A stretch of 64,000 nt of DNA from Brevibacterium sp. UMB1308A (GCF_030230605.1 NZ_JASPDO010000002.1:124001-188000); one strand, 5' to 3'; numbered from the stretch's first letter, positions 53,978 through 61,969 are shown. Notes: a model not told the origin generated them from the letters alone. Made by a program: numbers and translations.

Positions 53978-55012
53978 AAGTTCCCGCGACCGCATCGCAT
54001 CAATCCGCTCCGCCGTCTTCGTCACGTCCTCTTCCCACAGTGCCGCGTACACGTCCAGCGTCATCGTTGCCGAGGCGTGGCCCAGCATGTTCTGTACGAC
54101 TTTCACTGACGCGCCGGAAGCAATCGCGATAGAAGCGGCGGTGTGGCGTAGGTCGTGGAACCTCAGCCTGGCGTGCCCGGCCCTGGTGATTGTGCGGTGC
54201 CACCACCCTTCCACTGTTTTTGGGTATGGGGTCTGGTAGAACGGCCTTCCGCCTTTCAGTTTCATTTCACGCAACTCCGGGAGCATGAAACCGGGAATAC
54301 CTACCGTGCGTGGCTCGCCTGCTTTCGTTGGCCCGAACCCGTTCTTCGTGGCGGTTTCCTCCACAAGGATAGTCCCTGCTTTCGTGTCGATGTTTTGGGA
54401 CTTCAACGCTTTGATTTCACCGAACCTGAGCCCAATGTATGACGCGATGTAAATGATGGTCCGGTACTCGCCGGGGGCGTGGGCGCAAATGTTCTCAATG
54501 TCCGCGTGCGTGAGGTAGATGCGTCGTTTCGGTGGGAGTTTAGGCAGGTTCGGGGTGTTGTCTGCCGGGTTTTTGTGGATAACCCCGTCTGTTTTCGCGG
54601 TCTCAAGGATCGCGTGGAGGACGAAGTGGGCGCGGCGCACGGTTTGTGGCCCACGGTTGATTGTGGCGACCCAGTCGCGAATGTCAGCGGGTGTGATGGC
54701 GGCTACTGGCGTGGTGGCGAATGCTTGCGTGATGTGTGTGTGGAAGGCTGTCCGGTACACGGTTTTTGTTTGTGGGCGGACGTTCGTCCTGTGGCGTAAC
54801 CATTGTTCACCAAGCTCACCAATGGTGACCCGCCCAGCGGTGGGGTCAATGTACGTGCCGGTGGCTTTGCTGGTCTCCACCGTGGCGGCGAAAAGTTGCG
54901 CGTCCCGTTTCGTTTTAAACCCCCGCTTGTCGGTTTGGGACCTGTCGGGTTTCCGGTAGCGGACGCGCCACCGTTTCCCGGCTTTGGTTTGGTACGGCTC
55001 GATGGTCGCCAT
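53948..55012 (-). CDS. int: Tyrosine-family phage integrase
   Basis: Site-specific recombinase, 354 residues, ATG at 55012 within TAATG and preceded by CAGGAG. An N-terminal arm-binding and SAM-like domain (KRWRVRYRKPDRSQTDKRGF, VTIGELGEQWLRHR) precedes the catalytic domain. Catalytic residues: Arg in SYIGLRFGEIKAL, the HxxR in RFHDLRHTAAS, and the nucleophile Tyr in LGHASATMTLDVYAAL. It sits at the left prophage end next to nrdF. Confidence 0.95.
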   Translation of the reverse strand: MATIEPYQTKAGKRWRVRYRKPDRSQTDKRGFKTKRDAQLFAATVETSKATGTYIDPTAGRVTIGELGEQWLRHRTNVRPQTKTVYRTAFHTHITQAFATTPVAAITPADIRDWVATINRGPQTVRRAHFVLHAILETAKTDGVIHKNPADNTPNLPKLPPKRRIYLTHADIENICAHAPGEYRTIIYIASYIGLRFGEIKALKSQNIDTKAGTILVEETATKNGFGPTKAGEPRTVGIPGFMLPELREMKLKGGRPFYQTPYPKTVEGWWHRTITRAGHARLRFHDLRHTAASIAIASGASVKVVQNMLGHASATMTLDVYAALWEEDVTKTAERIDAMRSRELCGQNVGKSL

Positions 55013-55422
55013 TAGTGCTCCTGGTGCCACGCGGTCTGTATGGCGTGGTTGATCATTGCTTTTTCGACGGGTGAGAGGGCATGCAAGCGGTCAGTGAGGA
55101 CTTCGGGGGTCACCCAGAGCTCGTCTGCGGCTTCTTCCACAGTGTGGGCCCATTTCAGAGTGTCGATGAGGTCGCCGGTGTCGATGAGGCGCTGGGCGGT
55201 AATCCTGCGGACCCGGGTTTCTTCCGCGTCGTCCACGCATTGGGTGCCACGTTCAATATGCACCAGCTCATGCGCAATCGCACACCGGCGTTCGACCTGT
55301 AAAAGCCGGTTGTGCATCCACACATTCGCCCCGTCCGTGACAGCATGGAAAGGTGGTGGGAGGTTCGCCCAGTGCAGGGTCAAGTCCGGTTGGTCGCGAA
55401 GAGTGTTCCACGGGTGATACAT
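55012..55422 (-). CDS. ImmA/IrrE-type metallopeptidase
   Basis: A 136-residue peptidase-like protein with the zinc motif HELVH (CAIAHELVHIERG) near residue 51. ImmA-type peptidases cleave phage or ICE repressors to trigger induction; its position between integrase and repressor supports that. The stop shares bases with the integrase start (TAATG), so both are probably co-expressed. The downstream Cys and Asp region resembles other actinophage ImmA proteins. The target repressor at 56793 is inferred. Confidence 0.85.
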   Translation of the reverse strand: MYHPWNTLRDQPDLTLHWANLPPPFHAVTDGANVWMHNRLLQVERRCAIAHELVHIERGTQCVDDAEETRVRRITAQRLIDTGDLIDTLKWAHTVEEAADELWVTPEVLTDRLHALSPVEKAMINHAIQTAWHQEH

Positions 55423-55493
55423 GCCAGTAGATTATGAACAGGCACTGACACGGTTATTTGGTGCGGTGAACTTTTACCGGAACCTCGGCAAGG

Positions 55494-56774
55494 TTATTGT
55501 TCCGCCTGTTCGTCACTTTCTCTCATGACCAGCGTTTGACGGTATTGGTCTGCCTCTGGGTACTCCGTAAACTCCAGGAGCGTCCCCTCGATCTGCAGAA
55601 GCGCGTCTTTAACTTCAAGTGGTGTTACCAAGAAAAACTCGCGCCTAGGGTTGAGCAGGTTCGCTTTACGGTCAGCAAATTGCTGGTGGAGAGCTGTTTC
55701 AACACCAACAGCATCTTCGCTAAAAAACAACGCGTGTACGTCAAAATTGAACGGTACCGACGCGTCAGACAGTTCTTTCACTCGATCCATCGGGTCAAGG
55801 CGACGAGTCATACCGATCTTGACCATGCGCTCGCCGAACGACCCAATGTTAGAGATGACATACACGTATCCGGCACGAGCATTTGCCTCCCGGGCCTCGA
55901 TGTCATTTATGCTCTTTTCAAGACTGATGATCTCAGCCTTAATCTTTTCGGTCTCTGCAGTGTCGCCGAGCTTCTCAACCGTTTTGAGAACGTTGAGGTA
56001 GTGGAGCTTTTCCTTCTCGATGCGCTTACGCTCCGCCTCCAGCTCTCGCTCAGCTTCAGCTTGTTCGCGGAGTTCCTGACGGCGTTCCCGCTCAAGTTCG
56101 CGTTCAAGCTTTTTAGCTTCCAAATGCTCGACGGCAAGGCGGAGCTCTCGCACGCGCAGCTCAATATAGTCTGGATCTATTTGGACCCCTGCGGTAGCTC
56201 CCAACTTTTCAATGGCATTGGCCGAGCGGAATATCTTCGAAGCTGATGTTTCAAAGTTGGTGGCTGTTGCACCTTTGACGGCGTTGTCAGCTTCGGCGTT
56301 GAATGCGCGTAGTGCGAGCTTTCCAATGTCCTTGCCAAGTTTGGATATTTGCGCCTTGGTGGTTGGTACTTCGAAGTGGTCTGCGCCGAACACTGCCTTT
56401 GAACTTTTTACCTTAGTAGAGATTTCTTGGCGCAATGTTCTTAGCTGGCTCTGTAGCGCAATGCTGTCCTCGGCTGGGTGCGGGGGAGTGCTGAGGCCAG
56501 CTTCAAGAGTCACTTTTTCGGCTTTAAGGAAGTCGGTTAAGGCTCGCAGTTCCGCAGTTTGCCGTTTGAGCCGTTCGATGTTTTTGGTGATTTGCGCTTC
56601 TTGGTCTTGCAGTTTTTCGAGTTCTTGTTCGGCATTCCACACGGACGTTCCTCCGTGCTGTTTGAAGAACTCGTCGAACCAGTTTGCGCGGTTCCACTCG
56701 TGGTCGCGTTGCTGTTTAAGCTCAGCTACTTCACGCATGAGGTTATGGATCTGGCGTTTCTTCTTGCCGAACAT
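55494..56774 (-). CDS. DUF4041 protein with C-terminal T5orf172 (GIY-YIG-like) domain
   Basis: A 426-residue protein. Residues about 1-80 are coiled coil (LMREVAELKQQRDHEWNRAN). A DUF4041 region with charged helices (RELRLAVEHLEAKKLERELERER) fills the middle. A T5orf172/GIY-YIG-like domain at about 300-395 has GYVYVISNIGS, MVKIGMTRRLDPMDRVKELSDAS and REFFLVTPLEV. Such genes are common in prophage lysogeny modules but their role is not known; defence or superinfection control is a guess. It lies 18 bases after the repressor stop on the same strand. Confidence 0.82.
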   Translation of the reverse strand: MFGKKKRQIHNLMREVAELKQQRDHEWNRANWFDEFFKQHGGTSVWNAEQELEKLQDQEAQITKNIERLKRQTAELRALTDFLKAEKVTLEAGLSTPPHPAEDSIALQSQLRTLRQEISTKVKSSKAVFGADHFEVPTTKAQISKLGKDIGKLALRAFNAEADNAVKGATATNFETSASKIFRSANAIEKLGATAGVQIDPDYIELRVRELRLAVEHLEAKKLERELERERRQELREQAEAERELEAERKRIEKEKLHYLNVLKTVEKLGDTAETEKIKAEIISLEKSINDIEAREANARAGYVYVISNIGSFGERMVKIGMTRRLDPMDRVKELSDASVPFNFDVHALFFSEDAVGVETALHQQFADRKANLLNPRREFFLVTPLEVKDALLQIEGTLLEFTEYPEADQYRQTLVMRESDEQAEQ

Positions 56775-56792
56775 TCTGTGCCTCCTGGGCGG

Positions 56793-57302
56793 TTAGGTGT
56801 CTTGGTTTTCTTCGCCACGTTTGTTGGCTTTTGCGTCTTCTTCGTCGAGTGCTCGTTGTCCTGTGGTGGCTGCGAGACTGTACCCGAGGCGGTCCAACGG
56901 CGGCTGAGGGGTCTTCTCACCTTCGCCCGTTTCGCCTGGTGTTCCCTGTTCCTGCGCAATAGATGGTGAAGCATTCTTGTTGCCTTCCGCTAGTAGCCTG
57001 ATGATCTGATTCACAGCGTCGCGCTGTGTAGCGGTGAGCATGTCTGCATCACGGTGAGGCTCAAATGGCTCAGAACCCGTGAAGCTCGCGGCGTCTTCAA
57101 GCTCTTCAAGTGGAATACTCAGAACTACAGAAAATGCACGGAGAGTCGCCCGGCTAGGCTTTCCGTGAGACCCGTTCAGGTAGTTCGAGACAGTTCCGGC
57201 TGAGAGGGTTTCCCCGCGCTTCTTTGCTAAGCGCCCAAGCTCGCTCTGCTTGATCTTGAGCTCGTTTAGGCGATTATTTAGCAAGTCGGACAAGTGGCTC
57301 AC
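56793..57302 (-). CDS. XRE-family phage repressor
   Basis: A 169-residue protein with an HTH domain in residues about 8-60 (KQSELGRLAKKRGETLSAGTVSNYLNG, IPLEEL). The C-terminal half is polar and proline-rich and lacks a LexA-type peptidase motif, so induction probably depends on the ImmA-like peptidase. Start GTG 57302 is chosen because it fits the HTH; upstream codons (CCCRKLKD) look unlike coding sequence. Divergent from the Cro-like gene across an operator region with two near-identical palindromes. Confidence 0.85.
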   Translation of the reverse strand: MSHLSDLLNNRLNELKIKQSELGRLAKKRGETLSAGTVSNYLNGSHGKPSRATLRAFSVVLSIPLEELEDAASFTGSEPFEPHRDADMLTATQRDAVNQIIRLLAEGNKNASPSIAQEQGTPGETGEGEKTPQPPLDRLGYSLAATTGQRALDEEDAKANKRGEENQDT

Positions 57303-57398
57303 GGGAACATCTTTCAACTTTCGGCAACAACAGTACAAGCCTACTGTGTTTCAGCCAGTCACAAAGAACTGCCGTGTAATTCGCTTATTGGCGCTAGT

Positions 57399-57477
57399 CT
57401 TCAAAAAGTTCACTGAAGAAGTTGCATAACTGTAGTCACATGGTCTATATTCAAAGTGTTCAAAAACATCACTGAAC
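57399..57477. promoter_or_regulatory. Early promoter and two repressor operators
   Basis: Two 20-base sites of the form nTTCA-10-TGAAn lie at 57399-57418 and 57458-57477. Their central 18-mers TTCAAAAAGTTCACTGAA and TTCAAAAACATCACTGAA differ at two positions. Between them lies a good rightward promoter: TTGCAT (57422-57427), 18 bases, TATATT (57446-57451). One operator is just upstream of the -35, the other covers the start point, as in phage switches. Centre spacing is 59 bases. Confidence 0.75.
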
Positions 57478-57501
57478 AGAATGAAGTTAGGAGGAGGTGA
57501 G

Positions 57502-57759
57502 ATGACTGCCTACACAGAAACCCGCCGGGGATTCACCGCACGGCCACACAAAGACCAAATCAAACTCGCCATGAGCTTCTACAGGCTCACAAACGCGGAA
57601 CTCGCGCTACGCGCAAAAGTCGCACCCTCAACAATCGGCAACATTCTTGGGACAAAACGCGACACATGTAACCCGGAGACCGCAGCGAAAATTGCACAGG
57701 CCCTCGGCATGGGTACGGAACGCCTGTTCACTCTTGAGCAGATTGATTACGCGAACTAA
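57502..57759 (+). CDS. Small XRE HTH protein (Cro-like)
   Basis: An 85-residue DNA-binding protein, first gene of the rightward early operon. The ATG at 57502 has an excellent AGGAGGAGGTGAG. HTH: MSFYRLTNAELALRAKVAPSTIGNILGTKRD, with NPETAAKIAQALGMGTERLF completing the five-helix XRE fold. Position opposite the repressor and size support a Cro-type antagonist binding the same operators. Confidence 0.82.
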   Translation: MTAYTETRRGFTARPHKDQIKLAMSFYRLTNAELALRAKVAPSTIGNILGTKRDTCNPETAAKIAQALGMGTERLFTLEQIDYAN

Positions 57760-57823
57760 ACGAAATTGCCCCCACCTACAGCAACTAGGTGAGGGCCAAT
57801 GTCCCAGAAAGGACAAGTAACTA

Positions 57824-58099
57824 ATGGCTAGATTATCAGACTCATTCCCACCACTACCAGCAACCGGGGCAGCCCTTATCGGCAAGAACGACGAGCGCGG
57901 CATATACGTGCTGATCTGCGAACCGTCAGACAGGCCAGGCGTGTTCAACGTGGCGGTTAATAACAACGGCACCATCAACGAACTCGCTGAACCCGTGAGG
58001 GACTCGGTAGCGGCTCGTGAGTTGATCGGCGGGCTTATCAAAGACAGCACGGACGGTGCCCCACTGGTCTGGACGGTCGAAGGCGAGGGAATCAAATGA
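57824..58099 (+). CDS. Phage early protein of unknown function
   Basis: A 91-residue acidic soluble protein with no recognised motif. AAAGGA ribosome site; stop overlaps the next start by four bases (ATGA). A short hairpin (CCCACCT pairing with AGGTGAGG) precedes it. Member of the chain of coupled small genes 57824-59836. Confidence 0.6.
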   Translation: MARLSDSFPPLPATGAALIGKNDERGIYVLICEPSDRPGVFNVAVNNNGTINELAEPVRDSVAARELIGGLIKDSTDGAPLVWTVEGEGIK

Positions 58100-58362
58100 G
58101 GGGCGAATGGGGTAACCCCGGAAAACCACTGCCCCGCGTTCCTGGCATGTGCACAGGGCTTGTAGCGAAGGAAAATCGCGAGGGCCAGGCGTGGTTCACA
58201 GTCCAGTGCGCGGTGTGTTACCGCACGTACACGGATAGGGGAGTTATAGCGATGTCCACGATCAACCACCGAGGCGATCAAGGCATCTTGACGGTGCCAT
58301 ATCGCAGGTGCGAGGAGTGTAGGGAAAAGTGCGCACACCCAGAAAGCGAGGTGTCGGCATGA
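58096..58362 (+). CDS. Phage early protein with zinc-ribbon-like cysteines
   Basis: An 88-residue protein with two CxxC knuckles, QCAVCYRTYTD and RRCEECREKC, about 38 residues apart, which suggests a zinc ribbon. Otherwise unrecognised. Overlaps both neighbours by four bases, so translation is coupled. A nucleic-acid-binding or protein-binding adapter is plausible but unproven. Confidence 0.6.
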   Translation: MRGEWGNPGKPLPRVPGMCTGLVAKENREGQAWFTVQCAVCYRTYTDRGVIAMSTINHRGDQGILTVPYRRCEECREKCAHPESEVSA

Positions 58363-58679
58363 CAACTGGAGTAGAACTCAAACAACTAGGCGCTGACCTG
58401 GTGATCGCGAGTGACGAGGCTCGGGCTAATGCGAGTGAGCATATCCGCGCCACTATTGAGCACCTCGCAGGGTTGGGGCAGGCGTTTACTGCGGAGGACG
58501 TGCGGGAGGAACTCCGTGCTATGCCTCATGTGTTCCTCGCGATGAGGGACCGCCCAAACCTTCTCCCAGCCCATTTTACGGCTGCGAAACGACGCGGGGA
58601 CATTGTGCCTGTCGGGTTCACGGTTCCCACTCGGGCTTCACGGCACGGGTCGGTTATCCGCGTGTGGAGGCGAGCATGA
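58359..58679 (+). CDS. Phage early protein of unknown function
   Basis: A 106-residue soluble protein starting at the ATG within ATGA at 58359. Helix-rich N-terminus (VELKQLGADLVIASDEARANASEHIRAT) and a basic C-terminus (TRASRHGSVIRVWRRA). The segment FTAEDVREELRAMPHVFLA resembles winged-helix spacing, which would fit a small DNA-binding protein. No family recognised. Confidence 0.55.
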   Translation: MTTGVELKQLGADLVIASDEARANASEHIRATIEHLAGLGQAFTAEDVREELRAMPHVFLAMRDRPNLLPAHFTAAKRRGDIVPVGFTVPTRASRHGSVIRVWRRA

Positions 58680-58798
58680 ACAAGTTGAAGAGCATGCAGG
58701 CCATGTGGGCTGAACAACACGACGAGCACACGGATGAGGATTACACCATTTTTGATTGGAATGAGGCCTCTGACCCTGAGCGGTGGTGGCGGGAATGA
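58676..58798 (+). CDS. Tiny acidic phage protein (40 aa)
   Basis: A 40-residue reading frame from ATG 58676 to TGA 58798, overlapping both neighbours by four bases (ATGA). It reads MNKLKSMQAMWAEQHDEHTD and on to PERWWRE: strongly acidic and tryptophan-rich. The perfect overlap chain and lack of alternative genes in the interval support it as real. Acidic miniproteins in this position can be DNA mimics or anti-defence proteins, but that is speculative. Confidence 0.6.
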   Translation: MNKLKSMQAMWAEQHDEHTDEDYTIFDWNEASDPERWWRE

Positions 58799-59001
58799 GG
58801 ATCATGACCAGTCAGGAGGTCGCCGAGTTCTTGGGCGTGTCTAACCAGACTTTGGAGCAGTGGCGGTACCGGGACCGTGGCCTTTTGCAAGCAGGGAAGC
58901 CTCGGGCGTTCGGTCCTGCGTGGGTGGACGTGAACGGTAAATGCCGGGGCTACCTGGAAGAGGACGTTCAGGCATGGCTCAGAGATCGGAGGACAGCATG
59001 A
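58795..59001 (+). CDS. MerR/excisionase-like HTH protein
   Basis: A 68-residue protein with an HTH_17-type domain: SQEVAEFLGVSNQTLEQWRYRDRGLLQAGKPRAFGPAWVDVNGK followed by YLEEDVQAWLRDRR. This is the standard small AlpA/excisionase layout, used either for prophage excision or for gene control. The start in ATGA overlaps the preceding tiny gene. Distance from the integrase (about 4 kb) leaves the excisionase role open. Confidence 0.75.
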   Translation: MRIMTSQEVAEFLGVSNQTLEQWRYRDRGLLQAGKPRAFGPAWVDVNGKCRGYLEEDVQAWLRDRRTA

Positions 59002-59207
59002 GCAGGACAGTGAGTGACATTAACAAAGACATTCGGGTTACTCGGGCGCGTATGGAAAGGCTCGGGAATGATATTGCGGTCGCGTTGATGAACGGTTGGG
59101 TGGATAACGCGAAAAGGTTCGCTACCGGGCCTTATGCGGATTCTTACCGGAAACTGTCGGACTTGATGGACGAATGGGATAAGGCGCATGAATCCGATTG
59201 CGGTTGA
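58998..59207 (+). CDS. Phage early protein of unknown function
   Basis: A 69-residue helical protein (SDINKDIRVTRARMERLGND), starting in ATGA at 58998. No motif recognised. Overlaps the following gene by 20 bases. Confidence 0.55.
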   Translation: MSRTVSDINKDIRVTRARMERLGNDIAVALMNGWVDNAKRFATGPYADSYRKLSDLMDEWDKAHESDCG

Positions 59208-59394
59208 GATGACGAATCTGATCCAGGAGGCGCGGGAGGCTCGCACGCTGGCGGGTGGAATGTTGGCTGATTGTGTCGCCGACGGCGTGCCCGTAGCTGA
59301 GCTGGGCGACCTGATCGCGGAGTACAAAAACTCGGTGAAGCAGGTCATGGTCGCAGAAAAATTGTTCACTGACTACACAAAGGTTTTCGCATGA
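59188..59394 (+). CDS. Phage early protein of unknown function
   Basis: A 68-residue helical acidic protein (MTNLIQEAREARTLAGGMLA). No motif recognised. It starts inside the preceding gene and ends in ATGA with the next. Confidence 0.55.
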   Translation: MNPIAVEMTNLIQEAREARTLAGGMLADCVADGVPVAELGDLIAEYKNSVKQVMVAEKLFTDYTKVFA

Positions 59395-59579
59395 AGAAGT
59401 TTCTGATTAGAAGATTCTGTCTCATTTACGCGCCCCTCACAATCATTGGCGCGGGGGTGATGGTCGCCTCGTTCGTTGGCGGGATACACCACATGGCCTA
59501 CCTCGCCGGTTTAGCGGTGGCGTTCCTCGCAATCCTCGCCGCCGTCACTGACGCGATACAGGCGGTCGATGACTTATGA
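59391..59579 (+). CDS. Small phage membrane protein
   Basis: A 62-residue protein with basic N-terminus (MKKFLIRRF) and two membrane spans (APLTIIGAGVMVASFVGGI, MAYLAGLAVAFLAILAAVTDA). No family recognised. Small early membrane proteins of prophages sometimes act in superinfection exclusion; no direct evidence here. Coupled to both neighbours through ATGA overlaps. Confidence 0.58.
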   Translation: MKKFLIRRFCLIYAPLTIIGAGVMVASFVGGIHHMAYLAGLAVAFLAILAAVTDAIQAVDDL

Positions 59580-59836
59580 GACCAAAAGAGTATCTAGAGT
59601 CCCTGTTGAGTATTCCAGGTGACTTGCCAATGCGGCAGTTGATGCAGCGTGTTGGAGTGGCAATAAACGAACCCAACATGCGCAAGGTCAACAAGTTCAT
59701 GCTGTGGTTCTTCCGCAACCATGAACATGTGAAAACTGTGCTTGACAGGCAATCGCAGGACAAGTCCATGAGCGAAGACCCGACTGGTGAATTGGCGGTG
59801 AGACACGTTTATTCATGCTGTTACCGCCACATTTAA
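59576..59836 (+). CDS. Phage early protein of unknown function
   Basis: An 86-residue basic protein (MRPKEYLESLLSIPGDLPMRQL), with helices and a C-terminal cysteine pair (SCCYRHI). Last of the coupled small genes. A 112-base spacer follows before the recombination module. Confidence 0.55.
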   Translation: MRPKEYLESLLSIPGDLPMRQLMQRVGVAINEPNMRKVNKFMLWFFRNHEHVKTVLDRQSQDKSMSEDPTGELAVRHVYSCCYRHI

Positions 59837-59875
59837 GACCACCTGACCCGTTAAGACCTAAACGTATTACGTACC

Positions 59876-59926
59876 CAGACCCCACCGGTGACACGGCAAC
59901 GAAAAATGCTGACCGGGCGGGGTCTG
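59876..59926 (+). other. Hairpin-forming spacer before the recombination genes
   Basis: Arms CAGACCCC (59876-59883) and GGGGTCTG (59919-59926) enclose a 35-base loop holding the palindrome CACCGGTG. No T run follows. It could moderate transcription between the early small genes and the recombination module, or shape the leader of the next gene. Confidence 0.35.
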
Positions 59927-59948
59927 ACTCATTCAAAAGGGGGAAGAA

Positions 59949-60824
59949 ATGGAATTGATTTATGGACCGTCATCTGTGGATGTGTCGGAGTGGCAGCAGG
60001 CGAGACGTGAGTGTGTGACGGCTACTGATGTGGCGAAGTTGGCTAATGGTGGCGCGTCCGTGTGGGCGCAATTGCGGAGCGAGAAGCTGCATGGGTCGAA
60101 GTTCACCGGCAACAAGTACACGTTGCATGGGCAGGCTAGGGAGCCGGTGATTGCTGACCGTGTGAAAGGTGACGGTTGGGAGCACAACCAGCATTTGATG
60201 TTGTGGGAGCAGGACCGGCGTTTCGCCGCCACTCCTGACCTGATCCATGACGCGTGGGAGATGGTGGGGGACATCAAAACGCGGAAGCGTGAGCCGAAGT
60301 TCCCGCCCGAGGAGTACACGCCACCACAAGAACACGTGGACCAGGTTTTGTGGCAGATGCTGGTCACGGGTGCGCAAGCGGGCCTGATCATCACTGAGTG
60401 CTACGGCGAGGTTGATGGGGTCATGTGGCCTGAGCCGAACTTGTACGAGTTCAAGGTGGAGTGGGACGACGAACGCATCGAGTTCTTGAAAGACACGGCG
60501 GTGAAGTTCCTGGAAAAGGCCGACTCGTACCTTGATTTGCTTCTCGCGGATTATGCGACCGAGCTGGCGAATTATCGGGTGGCGAAGGACCAGAAAGACG
60601 AAGTGTACGACCGGATTAAGAAAGAAGCTAAAGCCCAGGGGGCACCGTTTAAGTACGTGTCCGAGGTGGGGTCAGTGTCTTACACGAAGTCGAAACCGAT
60701 GGAGAAGTTCGACTGGAAGAAGATGTGGGCTGAGCACCCGGAATTGCATGAAGTGATGGACGGGTACAAGTCCACGGTGGAGAAAGAGCCTACGTTACGT
60801 GTCACGCCAGCGAAGGGGGACTAA
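59949..60824 (+). CDS. YqaJ-type phage recombinase exonuclease
   Basis: A 291-residue nuclease of the lambda-exonuclease/YqaJ fold. It has the typical start WQQARRECVTATDVAKLANGG, a glutamate in LHGQAREPVIADRV, RRFAATPDLI, and the catalytic GDIKTRKRE motif near 105-113. It degrades one strand of linear DNA to create overhangs for recombination. It is the first of a module (unknown partner, HNH, SSB, RusA-like). Its stop shares TAATG with the next gene, the usual position of a single-strand annealing protein. Confidence 0.88.
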   Translation: MELIYGPSSVDVSEWQQARRECVTATDVAKLANGGASVWAQLRSEKLHGSKFTGNKYTLHGQAREPVIADRVKGDGWEHNQHLMLWEQDRRFAATPDLIHDAWEMVGDIKTRKREPKFPPEEYTPPQEHVDQVLWQMLVTGAQAGLIITECYGEVDGVMWPEPNLYEFKVEWDDERIEFLKDTAVKFLEKADSYLDLLLADYATELANYRVAKDQKDEVYDRIKKEAKAQGAPFKYVSEVGSVSYTKSKPMEKFDWKKMWAEHPELHEVMDGYKSTVEKEPTLRVTPAKGD

Positions 60825-61303
60825 TGGCACAAATCAACTTAGAGAATTACGAGCCGGTAGAGGAACGTATCAACCGGTTCTATAAGGACCACCCAGAGGC
60901 CCGGATTATCACTGATCTTGTCTCAATGGACGGTGAACCAGGCCGTACCAGGTGGGTGGTCAAGGCCCTTGTTTTTCGTGACAGTGAGCGGGAAAGACCC
61001 GACGCTACCGGGTATGCCTTCGAGATCGACGGGGCGGGAATGACCCAGCGGGCCGCCGCCCTGGAAACCGGGGAGACCTCGGCTATCGGAAGGGCACTCG
61101 CCAACCTCGGTTACGCGGGTAACCGTCGTGTGACCCGTGAGGAAATGGCGAAAGTGAAACGCCACGAGGAACAGGTGACACCGGCACAGTTCCAGGAAAT
61201 GGCGTTGAGCGCGAAGTCTGATGAGGAACTCGAAAAGGTGAAGGCCCAGGCGAAAGCCGCCGGTGCCCCACCAACATTCATTGAGGGGTTGAAGCGTGGC
61301 TGA
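60824..61303 (+). CDS. Putative phage recombination partner (Erf-like, tentative)
   Basis: A 159-residue protein directly coupled to the YqaJ exonuclease gene. The segment AAALETGETSAIGRALANLGYAGNRRVTREEM resembles the conserved end of Erf-type annealing proteins (ETxAIGRALA). The N-terminal half has a strand-rich region (RWVVKALVFRD). Annealing-protein function would fit the context, but the similarity is short and the protein is smaller than typical Erf proteins. The C-terminal 50 residues are helical (SDEELEKVKAQAKAAGAPPTFIEGL). Confidence 0.6.
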   Translation: MAQINLENYEPVEERINRFYKDHPEARIITDLVSMDGEPGRTRWVVKALVFRDSERERPDATGYAFEIDGAGMTQRAAALETGETSAIGRALANLGYAGNRRVTREEMAKVKRHEEQVTPAQFQEMALSAKSDEELEKVKAQAKAAGAPPTFIEGLKRG

Positions 61304-61649
61304 GCTGACCCCGGTAGCGATTGAGAACCACATCCGGGAGCTGAGCGCCCGCATTTCCAAGTCGGTGATCGTGTGCAACCAACGGTACGGAGAGTTCCTG
61401 GAAGCAGACCGGAAATTCGATAAAGCCTACGCGTCCGCGTACCTCGCTTATGAGGGGCCACAAGGGGAGAAGCGTTATCACGCTGATGTTGCGTCGATGG
61501 GGGAGCGTGAAGCCCGGGACGTTGCGGACCAGGCTTACAGGTACGCGGACCGGTTAGCTAAGGCGCTCCAATCTGAGCTGATGGCCTACCAATCACTCAA
61601 CAAATCCGTGCTGGCCCAGTTTGATGTAGCGGGGGTTGGCGAAAGGTGA
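61296..61649 (+). CDS. Phage protein of unknown function
   Basis: A 117-residue helical protein from GTG 61296, eight bases inside the preceding gene. Long amphipathic helices (IENHIRELSARISKSVIVCNQ, VADQAYRYADRLAKALQSEL) suggest a coiled-coil or helical bundle. No family recognised. Overlaps the HNH gene by four bases. Confidence 0.58.
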   Translation: MAELTPVAIENHIRELSARISKSVIVCNQRYGEFLEADRKFDKAYASAYLAYEGPQGEKRYHADVASMGEREARDVADQAYRYADRLAKALQSELMAYQSLNKSVLAQFDVAGVGER

Positions 61650-61969
61650 TCACGCAGAAGCTCAGGAAGAAAATTTATGACCGGGACGGGTGGCAGTGCG
61701 TCGCCTGCGGAACCCCCGCCGGGTTGACGATCCAACATCGAAAGAACCGCCAAATGGGTGGTTCCAAGTCCCTGGATATTCCAGAGAACCTCGTCACCAT
61801 GTGCGGTGCCCACAATCAGGCTTTGGAAATGGATGCGGAATACGCGGAAATAGGCCGGAAAAACGGGTGGAAATTGCGCCAGTGGGACGACCCGGCAGTA
61901 ATTCCCGTGAGATACCCGGACGGCATTTCATGGTTTTTAACGAACAGGTTTACAAGGAGAAAGAAATGA
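61646..61969 (+). CDS. HNH endonuclease
   Basis: A 107-residue HNH-fold nuclease, GTG start in GTGA. Motif: [38 protein letters not shown], that is a zinc pair CxxC, the first His, an Asn and CxxH. Stand-alone in the recombination module rather than beside terminase genes. It may act in recombination, host-DNA processing or homing. Stop overlaps ssb by four bases. Confidence 0.82.
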   Translation: MITQKLRKKIYDRDGWQCVACGTPAGLTIQHRKNRQMGGSKSLDIPENLVTMCGAHNQALEMDAEYAEIGRKNGWKLRQWDDPAVIPVRYPDGISWFLTNRFTRRKK

